A stretch of DNA of 64,000 nucleotides from Modestobacter italicus. GTDB lineage: Bacteria > Actinomycetota > Actinomycetes > Mycobacteriales > Geodermatophilaceae. The stretch spans positions 620,001 through 684,000 of the forward strand of contig NC_017955.1 of NCBI RefSeq assembly GCF_000306785.1. The letters run 5' to 3'. The notes under the pieces are model-generated. The model saw only the letters and a list, made by a program, of their open reading frames with translations, had not been told where the DNA came from and searched no databases. Positions within the stretch are counted from its first letter, which is position 1, and each line of letters opens with the position of its first letter. Below are positions 53,332 to 61,701 of the stretch, piece after piece. Position numbers and translations under genes: made by a program.

Positions 53332-53700
53332 ATGGGGATCCTCAGCAGGTTGACGGGCTCGGCGAAGAGCACCGGCAAGAAGAGCACCGGTGCCCGCAGC
53401 ACCGGGGCGCGCAGCACCGCTACGCGCAGCACCGGGGCGGGCGGCACCGGGCGGCGCAGCACCACGGGCAAGGGCATGGGCGGCGGCCTGGGCGGTCGGG
53501 GCACCGACGACCGGGGCCTGACCGGGCGCTCGTTCGGGGGCTTCCGCTCCCGCGGCAAGGCCGGCACCGGCAAGGCCACCACCGGCGGGCAGCCCCGCAG
53601 CGGACGGTCCTTCAAGGGCTTCGGCACCCGCGGTCAGGCCGGGAGCGGGCGCACCGCGGCGAAGCCCTCCGGCGGGATCGGCAAGATGTTCCGGCGCTGA
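53332..53700 (+). CDS. Basic low-complexity Gly/Ser/Thr/Arg-rich protein
   Basis: 122 residues, ATG with GGGGAGG 11 nt upstream. After ILSRLTGSAK come repeated K/R-STGA units (KKSTGARSTGARSTATRSTGAGG), then glycine-rich GKGMGGGLGGRG and two RSF.GF modules (GRSFGGFRSRGKAG and GRSFKGFGTRGQAG). Very basic and probably disordered; could bind nucleic acid or membrane. Ends FRR just before the convergent cobS. No family recognised. Confidence 0.6.
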   Translation: MGILSRLTGSAKSTGKKSTGARSTGARSTATRSTGAGGTGRRSTTGKGMGGGLGGRGTDDRGLTGRSFGGFRSRGKAGTGKATTGGQPRSGRSFKGFGTRGQAGSGRTAAKPSGGIGKMFRR

Positions 53701-53703
53701 GGG

Positions 53704-54483
53704 TCAGCCCACCAGCACCGCGGCGGCCAGCAGGGTGACCGTGGCGGTCACCTCGCCCATCGCGCCCATCACGTCCCCGTTGACCCCGCCGAGGCGGGCC
53801 TCCGCGCGGCGCCGCAGCGCGCCGGCAGCCAGCCACCCCAGGGCCGTGGCGCCGACCAGGGCTCCGGCCCGCCCCCAGCCGTGCCCGGTGGCGAGGACGA
53901 CGGCGACGACCGCCGCCAGGGAGACCACGACGCTGCCGGCCAGCCAGCGCCGGGAGACGGTGCCGGCGACGGCGGCGCCCAGCGTGGAGCCCTCGGCGAT
54001 CGGCGCGCCGGCCAGCCCGGTGCCGGCCATCGCCACCCGGGCCCCGACCACCGCCGCCGGCAGGGCGAGCCAGCCCCCGTCGACGCCGAGCAGCTGAGCC
54101 GTGCAGGCCACCTGCAGCAGCAGGGTCAGCACGAGGGTGGCCACGCCGAACGGGCCGACGTCACCGGCCCGCATCACCTGCAGGGCGCGCTCCCGCCCGC
54201 GCAGCGGGCCCAGGCCGTCGGCGGTGTCGGCCAGGCCGTCCAGGTGCAGGCCGCGGGTGAGCGCGGCCAGCACGACCACGGCCAGCACGGCGCCGACCAG
54301 CGGGCTCGCGTACCGCCCGCCGAGCCACCCCACCGCGGTGGCCAGCGCGCCGAGGACCAGCCCGACCAGCGGCGCCCACGGCAGCACGCCGCGGGCCGAG
54401 GACGCCGCCGGCACCCGGACGACGCTGAGCACGGCGAAGGCCTCGGCGGGGCCGGACCAGGGGCGGCGGGGCGCGGAGCTCAC
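53704..54483 (-). CDS. cobS: Adenosylcobinamide-GDP ribazoletransferase (cobalamin synthase)
   Basis: 259 residues, about 6-7 membrane helices. Joins alpha-ribazole to adenosylcobinamide-GDP in the membrane. FAVLSVVRVP near the start, GLHLDGLADTADGLG (the acidic Mg site) near 84-98, RERALQVMRAGDVGPFGVATL and LGGVNGDVMGAMGEVTATVTLL are the classic CobS blocks. GTG start; 43 bp after cobU in the same direction. Confidence 0.95.
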   Translation of the reverse strand: MSSAPRRPWSGPAEAFAVLSVVRVPAASSARGVLPWAPLVGLVLGALATAVGWLGGRYASPLVGAVLAVVVLAALTRGLHLDGLADTADGLGPLRGRERALQVMRAGDVGPFGVATLVLTLLLQVACTAQLLGVDGGWLALPAAVVGARVAMAGTGLAGAPIAEGSTLGAAVAGTVSRRWLAGSVVVSLAAVVAVVLATGHGWGRAGALVGATALGWLAAGALRRRAEARLGGVNGDVMGAMGEVTATVTLLAAAVLVG

Positions 54484-54526
54484 CGGTCCACCCCCGGACG
54501 GCGACGGTGCGCGCCCCCGGGGCGGG

Positions 54527-55090
54527 TCACCGGAGGCGCTGGGGGAGGCCGGCGACGACGAACCACACCTGGTCGGCGGTGGCCGCCAGCCGCTGGTTGA
54601 CCGAGCCGAGGGTGTCCCGGAACAGCCGGCCGGCGCGGGTCTCGGGCACCACGCCCAGGCCGACCTCGTCGCTGACGGCCACCACGTGCGCGGGCGTCAT
54701 CACCCAGTTGTCGACCAGCGCGTCGCAGCGGCCGGCGAGCCGGTCCAGCGCGGCCCGCACGTCGCCGGACCGCTCGGCAGCGTGCGCGCCGCCGGGGTCG
54801 ACCGCGTCCCAGACCCCGGTCTCGTCCATCAGCGCGGCGACCCAGGTGGTGATGCTGTCGACCAGCACGGCACCGCCCCGCACCAGCTCCGAGGGTGCGG
54901 TGCTCTCCACCGTGGCCCAGCTGACCGGGCGGCGGGACCGGTGGGCGGCGATCCGGTCGGTCCACTCCGCGTCGGCGTCGTCCCGCCGGGAGGTGGCGAG
55001 GTAGGTGACCTCCAGCTCGCTGTCGAGCAGCTGCTCGGCGTGGGCGGACTTCCCCGACCGCGAGCCGCCCAGCACCAGGACCTTGCTCAT
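54527..55090 (-). CDS. cobU: Adenosylcobinamide kinase / adenosylcobinamide-phosphate guanylyltransferase
   Basis: 187 residues. P-loop GGSRSGKS (8-15), then YLATSRRDDADAEWTDRIAAHRSRRP (the guanylylated-His region), LVDSITTWVAALM and VVAVSDEVGLGVVPETRAGRLFRDTLGSVNQRLA. Activates cobinamide with GTP for nucleotide-loop assembly. Only the ATG at 55090 gives a CobU-like N-terminus; the frame is open for thousands of bases upstream because of GC bias. Confidence 0.95.
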   Translation of the reverse strand: MSKVLVLGGSRSGKSAHAEQLLDSELEVTYLATSRRDDADAEWTDRIAAHRSRRPVSWATVESTAPSELVRGGAVLVDSITTWVAALMDETGVWDAVDPGGAHAAERSGDVRAALDRLAGRCDALVDNWVMTPAHVVAVSDEVGLGVVPETRAGRLFRDTLGSVNQRLAATADQVWFVVAGLPQRLR

Positions 55091-55133
55091 CGCCGGCCTC
55101 CCGGCTCGTCCCGCTGCTCCCTCGGCGGCGCGG

Positions 55134-55700
55134 TCACCCGTCCAGCTCCAGCCGGGTGACCGAGCCGTTGTGCGGGGTGACCGCGGGCAGCCGGTCCGGG
55201 CCGAGCCCGGCCGCGACCGCCTGCGCGGCCCGGATGGTGTCGCCGTGCGTGACCAGGGCCAGCACCGGGGCCGGCGGGTCGGCCAGCAGCTGCCCGAGCA
55301 GCGCGGCGACCCGGCCGTGCAGCTGGGCCAGGCTCTCCCCGCCCTCGGCGGACCAGTGCGGGTCGGTCCAGTCGACGACGTCCCACAGCTCGCGGGAGGG
55401 CCGGCCCTCCAGCACGCCGTAGCCCTGCTCGCGCAGCGCCGGGGTGGTGCCGACGCCGAGCCCGGTGGCCGTCGCGCAGTGCTCGGCGGTCTGCACCGCG
55501 CGGAGCAGGTCGCTGGACAGCAGCGCACCCGGCCCGGCGCCGTCGCGGGCGAGGCCGGCCAGCTCCGCGGCGGCCCGGGCGGCCTGCTGGTGGCCGAGCT
55601 CGGTGAGCGGCACGTGCGGCGTCTGCCCCTGCATGAGGCCGGCGGCGTTCCACTCGCTCTGGCCGTGCCGGACGAGGAGCAGGGTGAGCGAGGCGGCCAT
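55134..55700 (-). CDS. Histidine phosphatase family protein, probable alpha-ribazole phosphatase
   Basis: 188 residues. Phosphoglycerate-mutase-like fold: catalytic LVRHGQSEWN (His12), SSDLLRAVQTAEH, EQGYGVLEGR and the second His in LVTHGDTIRA. Lying upstream of cobU and cobS it is the best candidate in the window for the CobC phosphatase that removes the alpha-ribazole (or cobalamin) 5'-phosphate. Sequence alone does not exclude another phosphoester. Confidence 0.85.
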   Translation of the reverse strand: MAASLTLLLVRHGQSEWNAAGLMQGQTPHVPLTELGHQQAARAAAELAGLARDGAGPGALLSSDLLRAVQTAEHCATATGLGVGTTPALREQGYGVLEGRPSRELWDVVDWTDPHWSAEGGESLAQLHGRVAALLGQLLADPPAPVLALVTHGDTIRAAQAVAAGLGPDRLPAVTPHNGSVTRLELDG

Positions 55701-55764
55701 CGTCGGGGCAGCCTATGCGGCGGACGGCTCCCGGGGTGCCGGTGGTCCGGCGCCGCGCGGCTCG

Positions 55765-55778
55765 TACCGTCGCAGCCG
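55765..55778 (+). promoter_or_regulatory. -10 element for a leaderless start at 55778
   Basis: TACCGT (55765-55770), 7-nt spacer, GTG at 55778. Confidence 0.5.
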
Positions 55779-56575
55779 TGACCATCCCGCTCCGCCCCGG
55801 CGCCGGCCGGGTCTCCCGGCCCGCCGCCCGCCCGACCGGCCCCGACCCGCTGGCCGGCCTGCTGGGCCTGCCCGGTGTCGCCGAGGCCGCCGAGGCCGCG
55901 CGCACGGCGGTCGACCGGCTGCTCGGCCACAAGGTGCTGCGCCGGGAGTCCGCCGGGGTCAGCGCGGAGTCCGCGCTGCGCGGCGCGCGGGCCTCGGCGG
56001 CGCTGGAGGGCGTGGACCTGCCGCTGGCCGCGCTGCGGGCGGGTGAGGTCGACGACCCGGTGGTGCAGGGCGCCCTGCGGGCGTCGGTCGGGCTCGGCTC
56101 GATGGTGGAGACCTGGGACCGGGCGCCGGGCCAGGTCCTCGCCCGGCTGCACGTGCTGGCCGCAACCGGGCTGGCCGCCCCGGCCGACCTCGGCCGGCCC
56201 TCGGGGAACGCCGGGCCGCGACTGGCCGGGCTGTTCGGCGTCATCACCGGCGCGACCACCGTGCCGGCCGTGGTGGTCGCCAGCGTCGTGCACGGCGAGC
56301 TGGCGGCGCTGGCGCCGTTCGGCACGCAGGACGGCGTGGTGGCCCGGGCCGCCGGCCGGCTGGTGGGCATCACCCGCGGCCTCGACCCGAAGGCCGTCTC
56401 CGTGCCGGAGGTCGGCCTGGCCGAGCTGGGCCGGGACGCCTACGCCGAGGCGCTCGCCGGATACCGCAGCGGTGAGCCCGCCGGGGTGGCCGGCTGGCTG
56501 GTGCACTGCGCCCGGGGCACCGAGCTCGGCGCGACCGAGGGCCTGGCGATCTGCGAGGCGCTGCTCCGCGGCTGA
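55778..56575 (+). CDS. Degenerate Fic/Fido-fold protein (often annotated oxidoreductase)
   Basis: 265 residues from the leaderless GTG. All-helical; VVHGELAALAPFGTQDGVVARAAGRLVG aligns with the Fic motif HPFxDGNGRxxR, but His is replaced by Ala and GNGR by a non-matching stretch. Catalytic AMPylation is thus unlikely. In other actinomycetes a similar protein precedes the HAD-IB/Ssd/Tad locus, as it does here. Function unknown. Confidence 0.65.
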   Translation: MTIPLRPGAGRVSRPAARPTGPDPLAGLLGLPGVAEAAEAARTAVDRLLGHKVLRRESAGVSAESALRGARASAALEGVDLPLAALRAGEVDDPVVQGALRASVGLGSMVETWDRAPGQVLARLHVLAATGLAAPADLGRPSGNAGPRLAGLFGVITGATTVPAVVVASVVHGELAALAPFGTQDGVVARAAGRLVGITRGLDPKAVSVPEVGLAELGRDAYAEALAGYRSGEPAGVAGWLVHCARGTELGATEGLAICEALLRG

Positions 56576-56577
56576 GC

Positions 56578-57450
56578 TCAGGCCCCGCGCCGCCGCCGGC
56601 GGTGGGCAGGGGCAGCGAGCGGCACGACGTCCGGCAGTGGGGCCAGGGCGGGCACGGCGGGCAGGGCGCGCAGCGCCCGCCGCCGCGCGTACCAGGCCAG
56701 CCCGGCCACCGCGGCACCGACACCGACGGCCGCGCTGGTCACCGCGGGCGCCCGGCCGCCGGAGAACCGGGAGCGCAGCCGCACCGGCCGGCTGAACTGC
56801 AGCACCGGCCAGCCGCGCTCGGTGGCGGCCCGGCGCAGCCCGCGGTCGGGGTTGACCGCGGTGGGGTGCCCGACCGCCTCGAGCATCGGCAGGTCGGTGA
56901 CCGAGTCGCTGTAGGCCCAGCAGTCGGCCAGGTCCCAGCCCTCCTCGGCGGCGACCGCGCGCATCGCCGCGGCCTTGTTCGCGCCGTAGGCGTAGAAGTC
57001 GATCTCGCCGGTGTACCGGCCGTCGACGGTGACCATCCGGGTGGCCACGACCCGGTCGACGCCGAGCATCTCCCCGATGGGGCCGACCATCTCCGCCCCG
57101 CTGCTCGAGACGATGACGACCTCGCGGCCGGCCGCCCGGTGCTCCTCGATCAGGTCGGCGGCCTCGGCGTAGACCAGCGGGTCGACGATCTCGTGCAGGG
57201 TCTCCCGCACGATGTCGTGCACCACCGCGACGTCCCACCCCGTCGTCATGGCGGTGATCTGGCGGCGCATCCGCTCCATCTGGTCGGCGTCCGCGCCGGC
57301 CAGGGAGAAGACGAACTGCGCGTAGGCGCCCTTCAGCACGGCGCGGCGGTTGATCAGCCCGCCCTGGAAGAACGGGCGTCCGAAGGCCAGCGTGCTGGAC
57401 TTCGCGATGACCGTCTTGTCGAGGTCGAAGAACGCTGCGGCGCAGGTCAC
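56578..57450 (-). CDS. HAD-IB family phosphatase (SerB-like), membrane-anchored
   Basis: 290 residues. HAD motif I FFDLDKTV (catalytic Asp9), motif II VIVSSSG, motif IV YSDSVTDLPMLEAVG; the fill between is the SerB-like cap. A C-terminal helix (APAVTSAAVGVGAAVAGLAWYA) likely anchors it in the membrane. Related to mycobacterial Rv3661, which also precedes the ssd-tad genes. The GTG at 57450 is 7 nt after TACCGT, so a leaderless start is likely. Confidence 0.87.
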   Translation of the reverse strand: MTCAAAFFDLDKTVIAKSSTLAFGRPFFQGGLINRRAVLKGAYAQFVFSLAGADADQMERMRRQITAMTTGWDVAVVHDIVRETLHEIVDPLVYAEAADLIEEHRAAGREVVIVSSSGAEMVGPIGEMLGVDRVVATRMVTVDGRYTGEIDFYAYGANKAAAMRAVAAEEGWDLADCWAYSDSVTDLPMLEAVGHPTAVNPDRGLRRAATERGWPVLQFSRPVRLRSRFSGGRAPAVTSAAVGVGAAVAGLAWYARRRALRALPAVPALAPLPDVVPLAAPAHRRRRRGA

Positions 57451-57463
57451 ATCCCACACGGTA
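57451..57463 (-). promoter_or_regulatory. -10 element for the leaderless HAD-IB gene
   Basis: Minus strand TACCGT (57463-57458), 7-nt spacer, GTG at 57450. Confidence 0.5.
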
Positions 57464-57575
57464 AGTGGATCGGCAGTCCCGGCGGCGGTGCGCACCGTCG
57501 TCCACACCCGGACGGGTCGTCCACAGATCCGGCCGGGGCCTGCCGCCGGCCGCCCGGACGCGCTGCGCTGGGCGG

Positions 57576-58655
57576 GTGCCTGCTGCCCCTCCCGCCCCGC
57601 CCGCCGCCCACCCGCTGGTCGTGAGCGGCGACCCCGTCCTGCTCGACGACCTCCTCCGGCTGCTGGCCGCCGCCGGGACCACCGGCGAGCTCACCGCCGG
57701 CGGAGGTGCGCTGCGGCGCGCCCACCGCGACGCCCCGCTGGTGCTCGTGGGCGCGGACGCGCTGGCCAGCGCTCCGGTGCGGGCCCTGCCGCGGCGGGCG
57801 GGGCTGCTCGTCGTGGTCAGCGGCCCGCCGGACGCCGAGGTCTGGCCGGCGGCCGTCGCGGTCGGTGCCGAGCGCGTCGTCGTCCTGCCCCAGGACGAGT
57901 CGTGGCTGGTCGAGCGGGTGGCTGCCGCCGTCCGGGCGCCGGTGCGGCCCGGCTGGCTGGTCGCCGTCGGCGGCGCCTGCGGTGGCGCCGGGGCGAGCAC
58001 GCTGGCCACCGCGCTCGCCCTGGCCGCGCGCACGGCGAGCGGTCCGGACGTGCTGCTCGTCGACGGGGACGGCTGGTCGGGCGGCCTGGACCTGCTGCTG
58101 GGCGCCGAGTGGACCCCGGGGCTGCGCTGGCCGGAGCTGGCCGGGATCAGCGGCCGGGTCGCCGGCCCCGCCCTGGTCGCCGCGCTGCCCGAGGCCTGCG
58201 GCGTCCCGGTCCTCGCCGCGTCCCGGGACCAGCCGCAGGAGGTGCCCGTCGAGGCGCTGCTGGCGGTCACCACCGGCGCCCGGGACAGCGGCTGCGGGGT
58301 CGTCGTCGACCTGCCCGTCCGCGGCGCGGGCACCGACGCGGTCCTCGCCGACGCCGACCTGGCCGTGCTGCTGGTGCCCGCCCGGCTGCGGGCCGCCGCG
58401 GCCGCCCGGGCCCTGCTGGCCGGCGAGCGCAGCCCGTGGGCGTCGGCCCTGCTGGTCAGCCGGCCCCTGCCCGGCGGGCTGACCCGCGCCGAGGTCGCCG
58501 ACCTGCTGGGCCGGCCGGTGTTCGCCGAGCTCGCCCCCGACCGGTCCGCGGTGGCGCGGAGCGAGCGCGGCGAACCGCCGTCGGTGGCCGCCCGGTCACC
58601 GTTCGGGCTGCTCGGCCGGCAGCTGCTCGCCCAGCTCCCCGGGCGCCCGGCGTGA
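57576..58655 (+). CDS. Ssd/CpaE-like MinD-superfamily protein
   Basis: About 359 residues. The N-terminal 120 residues resemble a receiver-like domain (LVVSGDPVLLDDLLRLLAAAG). The ATPase-like half has a deviant P-loop GGACGGAGASTLA lacking the signature lysine, as in mycobacterial Ssd (septum site determining protein) and CpaE of Tad systems. Placed immediately before tadA. GTG at 57576 is my choice; GTG 57621 is possible. Likely positions the pilus machine or affects division. Confidence 0.85.
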   Translation: MPAAPPAPPAAHPLVVSGDPVLLDDLLRLLAAAGTTGELTAGGGALRRAHRDAPLVLVGADALASAPVRALPRRAGLLVVVSGPPDAEVWPAAVAVGAERVVVLPQDESWLVERVAAAVRAPVRPGWLVAVGGACGGAGASTLATALALAARTASGPDVLLVDGDGWSGGLDLLLGAEWTPGLRWPELAGISGRVAGPALVAALPEACGVPVLAASRDQPQEVPVEALLAVTTGARDSGCGVVVDLPVRGAGTDAVLADADLAVLLVPARLRAAAAARALLAGERSPWASALLVSRPLPGGLTRAEVADLLGRPVFAELAPDRSAVARSERGEPPSVAARSPFGLLGRQLLAQLPGRPA

Positions 58656-59803
58656 CCGAGTCCGCCGCGCCGCTGGTCGAGCGGGTGCGCGCCCGGCTGG
58701 CCGGCGGCGCGGGCGCCCCCAGCCCGGTCACCGTCGCGACGCTGGTGCGGGAGGAGGCCGGCGGGCTGCTGGGCGACCGCGGCGTCCTCTCCGCGGTCCG
58801 GAACGGCACCGACGAGCTGTCCGGGGCCGGCGTGCTCGAGCCCCTGCTGCGGCTGCCCGGGGTGACCGACGTGCTGGTCAACGGCCCGGACGCCGTCTGG
58901 ATCGACCGTGGCGCGGGGCTGGAGCCGGTCGACGTGCGCTTCCCCGACGAGGCGGCGGTCCGCCGCCTCGCCGTGCGGCTGGCCGCCTCCGCCGGGCGCC
59001 GGCTGGACGACGCCGCGCCGTGGGTCGACGCCGGGCTCCCCGACGGCACCCGGCTGCACGCCGTCCTCCCACCGGTGTCGGGGTCGGGCACCTGCCTGTC
59101 GCTGCGTGTGCTGCGCCGGGCGGCGCTCCCGTTCGCCGACCTCGCCGGCCGCGGTGCCTTCCCCGGCGCCTCGGCCGACCTGCTGACCGCGGTGGTGCGG
59201 GCCCGGCTGGCCTTCCTGGTCACCGGCGGCACCGGCACCGGCAAGACCACGGTGCTCTCCGCGCTGCTCGGGGTGGCCGACCCCGGGGAGCGGGTGGTGC
59301 TCTGCGAGGACGCCCCCGAGCTCGCGCCGCCGCACCCGCACGTGGTCCGGCTGCTCACCCGGCCGCCGAACGTGGAGGCCGCCGGTGCGGTCACCCTCCG
59401 CGACCTGGTCCGCCAGGCGCTGCGGATGCGGCCGGACCGGCTGGTGGTCGGGGAGGTGCGGGGCGCGGAGGTCGTCGATCTGCTGGCCGCGCTCAACACC
59501 GGGCACGACGGCGGGTGCGGCACCGTGCACGTCAACCGGGCGGCGGACCTGCCGGCCCGGCTCGAGGCCCTCGGCGAGGCCGCCGGGCTGGGCCGGGCGG
59601 CGGTGCACAGCCAGGCAGCGGCCGCGCTCGCCGTCGTCGTCCACCTGCGCCGGGGCCCGTCCGGACGGCACGTCGCCGAGCTGGGCGTCGTCCGGCGCCG
59701 GGGGGAGCTGATCGAGGTCGCGGCGGGCTGGCGGGCCGACGGCGGGCCCTGCCCCGCCCGCGACGAGCTCGCCGCCCTGCTGCGGTGCCCGGTGCCGGGA
59801 TGA
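58652..59803 (+). CDS. tadA: TadA-family secretion ATPase
   Basis: 383 residues, GTG start overlapping the ssd-like stop. VTDVLVNGPDAVWIDRG in the N-domain, Walker A GGTGTGKTT near 192-200, acidic box ERVVLCEDAPEL, Walker B RPDRLVVGEVRGAEVVDLL and His box NTGHDGGCGTVHVN. Powers assembly of Flp-type pili. Followed with 4-bp overlap by tadB. Confidence 0.94.
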   Translation: MTESAAPLVERVRARLAGGAGAPSPVTVATLVREEAGGLLGDRGVLSAVRNGTDELSGAGVLEPLLRLPGVTDVLVNGPDAVWIDRGAGLEPVDVRFPDEAAVRRLAVRLAASAGRRLDDAAPWVDAGLPDGTRLHAVLPPVSGSGTCLSLRVLRRAALPFADLAGRGAFPGASADLLTAVVRARLAFLVTGGTGTGKTTVLSALLGVADPGERVVLCEDAPELAPPHPHVVRLLTRPPNVEAAGAVTLRDLVRQALRMRPDRLVVGEVRGAEVVDLLAALNTGHDGGCGTVHVNRAADLPARLEALGEAAGLGRAAVHSQAAAALAVVVHLRRGPSGRHVAELGVVRRRGELIEVAAGWRADGGPCPARDELAALLRCPVPG

Positions 59804-60594
59804 CCCCGGCGCTGCTCTGCCTGTCCGCGGCGCTGCTCAGCTGGCCGACCGCGCGGCCGGCCACCCGGTTGGCGGGGCGCCCCAGCGGTCCGCTGCCCCG
59901 ACCCGGGCCGGCCGCGCTGCTGAGCGGTCGCGCGGGCGCGCTGCTGCCCGCGCTGGCGGCCGGCAGCGCCGGGGCCGTCCTGTCCACGCCGGTCGTCGCC
60001 GCGCTGGCCGCGGTGTGCGGGCTGGCCGCCGGGCACGCCCTCCGGCGGCGGGCGGCGGCCGCCGCCGACGAGCGGCGCTGCCGCGCGCTCATCGTGGGGC
60101 TGGGCGCGCTCGCCGCCGAGCTGCGGGCCGGCCGCCCGCTGGCCGAGGCGACCGCGACGGCGCTGGACTGCTGCCCGGACCCGGTCACCGCCGCCGCGCT
60201 CGGGCCGGTGCTCCGGCTGGGCGAGGCCCCGCCCGGCCGGGCCGGCGACGAGCCCGCCCGGGCGCTGCGGCGGATCGCCGCCGCGGTACGGCTCAGCGCG
60301 CGCACCGGCTGCTCGCTGGCCGGCGTTGTGGGCGCCGTCGAGGACGACCTGCGCGCCCGGCTGCACGCGGAGCAGGAGCTCCGCTCCGCCGTCGCCGGTC
60401 CCCGCGCCAGCGCGACCGTGCTGGCCGGGCTCCCGGTGCTCGGCCTGCTGATGGGCAGCGGGGTCGGGGCCGACCCGTGGCGGGTGCTGACCACGACCGG
60501 CTCCGGGACGGTGCTGCTCGTGCTGGGCGTGGCGCTGGAGCTGGCCGGGACGACGTGGTCGGCCCGGCTGGTGCGCCGCGCCGCGCGAGGATGA
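59800..60594 (+). CDS. tadB: TadB-like type II secretion F-domain membrane protein
   Basis: 264 residues. Membrane helices near the N-terminus, then a cytoplasmic T2SSF domain (LGALAAELRAGRPLAEATATAL, LSARTGCSLAGVVGAVEDDLRARLHAEQELRSAVAGPRASATVLAGLPVLG), and C-terminal helices. Inner-membrane platform for the Flp pilus. Overlaps tadA and tadC by 4 bp each. Confidence 0.88.
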   Translation: MTPALLCLSAALLSWPTARPATRLAGRPSGPLPRPGPAALLSGRAGALLPALAAGSAGAVLSTPVVAALAAVCGLAAGHALRRRAAAAADERRCRALIVGLGALAAELRAGRPLAEATATALDCCPDPVTAAALGPVLRLGEAPPGRAGDEPARALRRIAAAVRLSARTGCSLAGVVGAVEDDLRARLHAEQELRSAVAGPRASATVLAGLPVLGLLMGSGVGADPWRVLTTTGSGTVLLVLGVALELAGTTWSARLVRRAARG

Positions 60595-61337
60595 CCGCGG
60601 CCGCGGTGGCCGCGCTGGCCACGGCCCTGCTGGTGTGGGTGCCCCCCGGCCCGGACCGCCGGGAGCGGCTGCGGGCCGTCCGGGCGGCGGGGGACCGCCC
60701 CGCCCGGTCCGATCGGCGGGTCCCCGGCGCGCCGCCGGGCACCGGGCGCCGGTGGGCGGAGGCGGGTGCCGCTGCGGCCGGGGTCTTCCTGCTCCTCGGC
60801 GGCGGCCCGGGCGCCGCACTGGCCGGCGGCTGCGTCGCCGTCGGGCTGGAGCGGCTGCTGCGCCGGTCCGGCACCCTCCCCGACGAGGGCCCGCAGCTGG
60901 CCCGCGACCTGCCGGTGGCGTGCGACCTGCTCGCCGTCTGCCTGACCGCCGGCACCCCGGTCGGCGCGGCTCTGGCCGCGGTCGGCGACGCGGTGCCCGG
61001 GCCGCTGGGCGAGCGGCTGGCCGAGGTCGGCGCCCTGTACCGGCTGGGGGCCGCCCCCCGCCGGGCGTGGTCGGGGTCGCCGCCGCCGCTGGACGTGCTG
61101 GGCCGGACGCTGGTGCGGGCGGGGGAGTCCGGCTCGGCGGTCGTCCCGGCGCTGCAGCGGCTCGCGGTGGACCTGCGGAGCAGCGCCCGGAGCCAGACCG
61201 AGGCGGCGGTGCGCCGGGCGGGGGTCTGGGTGCTCGCTCCGCTCGGGCTGTGCTTCCTGCCCGCGTTCCTGTGCCTGGGTGTCGTCCCCCTGGTGCTCGG
61301 CATCGCCACCGACGTCTTCGGCGGAGGCACGCCGTGA
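60591..61337 (+). CDS. tadC: TadC-like type II secretion F-domain membrane protein
   Basis: 248 residues. After an N-terminal helix and an Arg-rich loop, the F domain appears: LPVACDLLAVCLTAGTPVGAALAAVG, LVRAGESGSAVVPALQRLAVDLRSSARSQTEAAVRRAGVWVLAPLGLCFLPAFLCLGVVPLVLGI. Pairs with TadB. The ATG overlaps the tadB stop. The gap to 61467 holds no gene. Confidence 0.88.
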   Translation: MTAAAVAALATALLVWVPPGPDRRERLRAVRAAGDRPARSDRRVPGAPPGTGRRWAEAGAAAAGVFLLLGGGPGAALAGGCVAVGLERLLRRSGTLPDEGPQLARDLPVACDLLAVCLTAGTPVGAALAAVGDAVPGPLGERLAEVGALYRLGAAPRRAWSGSPPPLDVLGRTLVRAGESGSAVVPALQRLAVDLRSSARSQTEAAVRRAGVWVLAPLGLCFLPAFLCLGVVPLVLGIATDVFGGGTP

Positions 61338-61467
61338 CCGGGAGCGGGCGCCGTCGTCCACAGCGGAGGGCCCCGTCCACAACCCGCGCGCAGCCCTGGG
61401 CCGGCGGGCCGGCTCCCCGCAGGGTCGTCCGTGGCGGGCCGGCAGGCGGCCCGGTGGAGGTGGGGAC

Positions 61468-61695
61468 ATGGGGAACGGGTCGCGGCAGGAGCCGGCAGCG
61501 CGGAGGCGGGACGTGCTGGCCCGGCGGTGGGCGGAGGTCCGCACGGGGGAGGAGGGCATGAGCACCGCGGAGTACGCCGTGGGCACCGTCGCGGCCTGCG
61601 CCTTCGCGGCCGTGCTCTACCAGGTGGTCACCGGCGGCTCGGTGGTCGGCGCGCTCGGCGACCTGGTGGAGTCCGCCCTGGCCACGCTCTCCTGA
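61468..61695 (+). CDS. DUF4244 / Flp pilin-like protein
   Basis: 75 residues, ATG after a GGTGGAGG site. A basic leader of 30 residues ends EEGMSTAEYAVGTVAACAFAAVLYQVV: Gly before the cleavage point and Glu at +5, as in type IV prepilins, then one membrane helix. This is the candidate pilus subunit of the locus. No prepilin peptidase is in the window. Confidence 0.87.
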   Translation: MGNGSRQEPAARRRDVLARRWAEVRTGEEGMSTAEYAVGTVAACAFAAVLYQVVTGGSVVGALGDLVESALATLS

Positions 61696-61701
61696 GCCGT
61701 C

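Noticed and set aside
54527..59671. A minus-strand frame open for over 1700 codons
   Set aside because: Only the first 187 codons from the ATG at 55090 are CobU. The rest is antisense to the HAD-IB, ssd-like and tadA region, with Arg/Pro/Gly-rich nonsense typical of GC-rich DNA.
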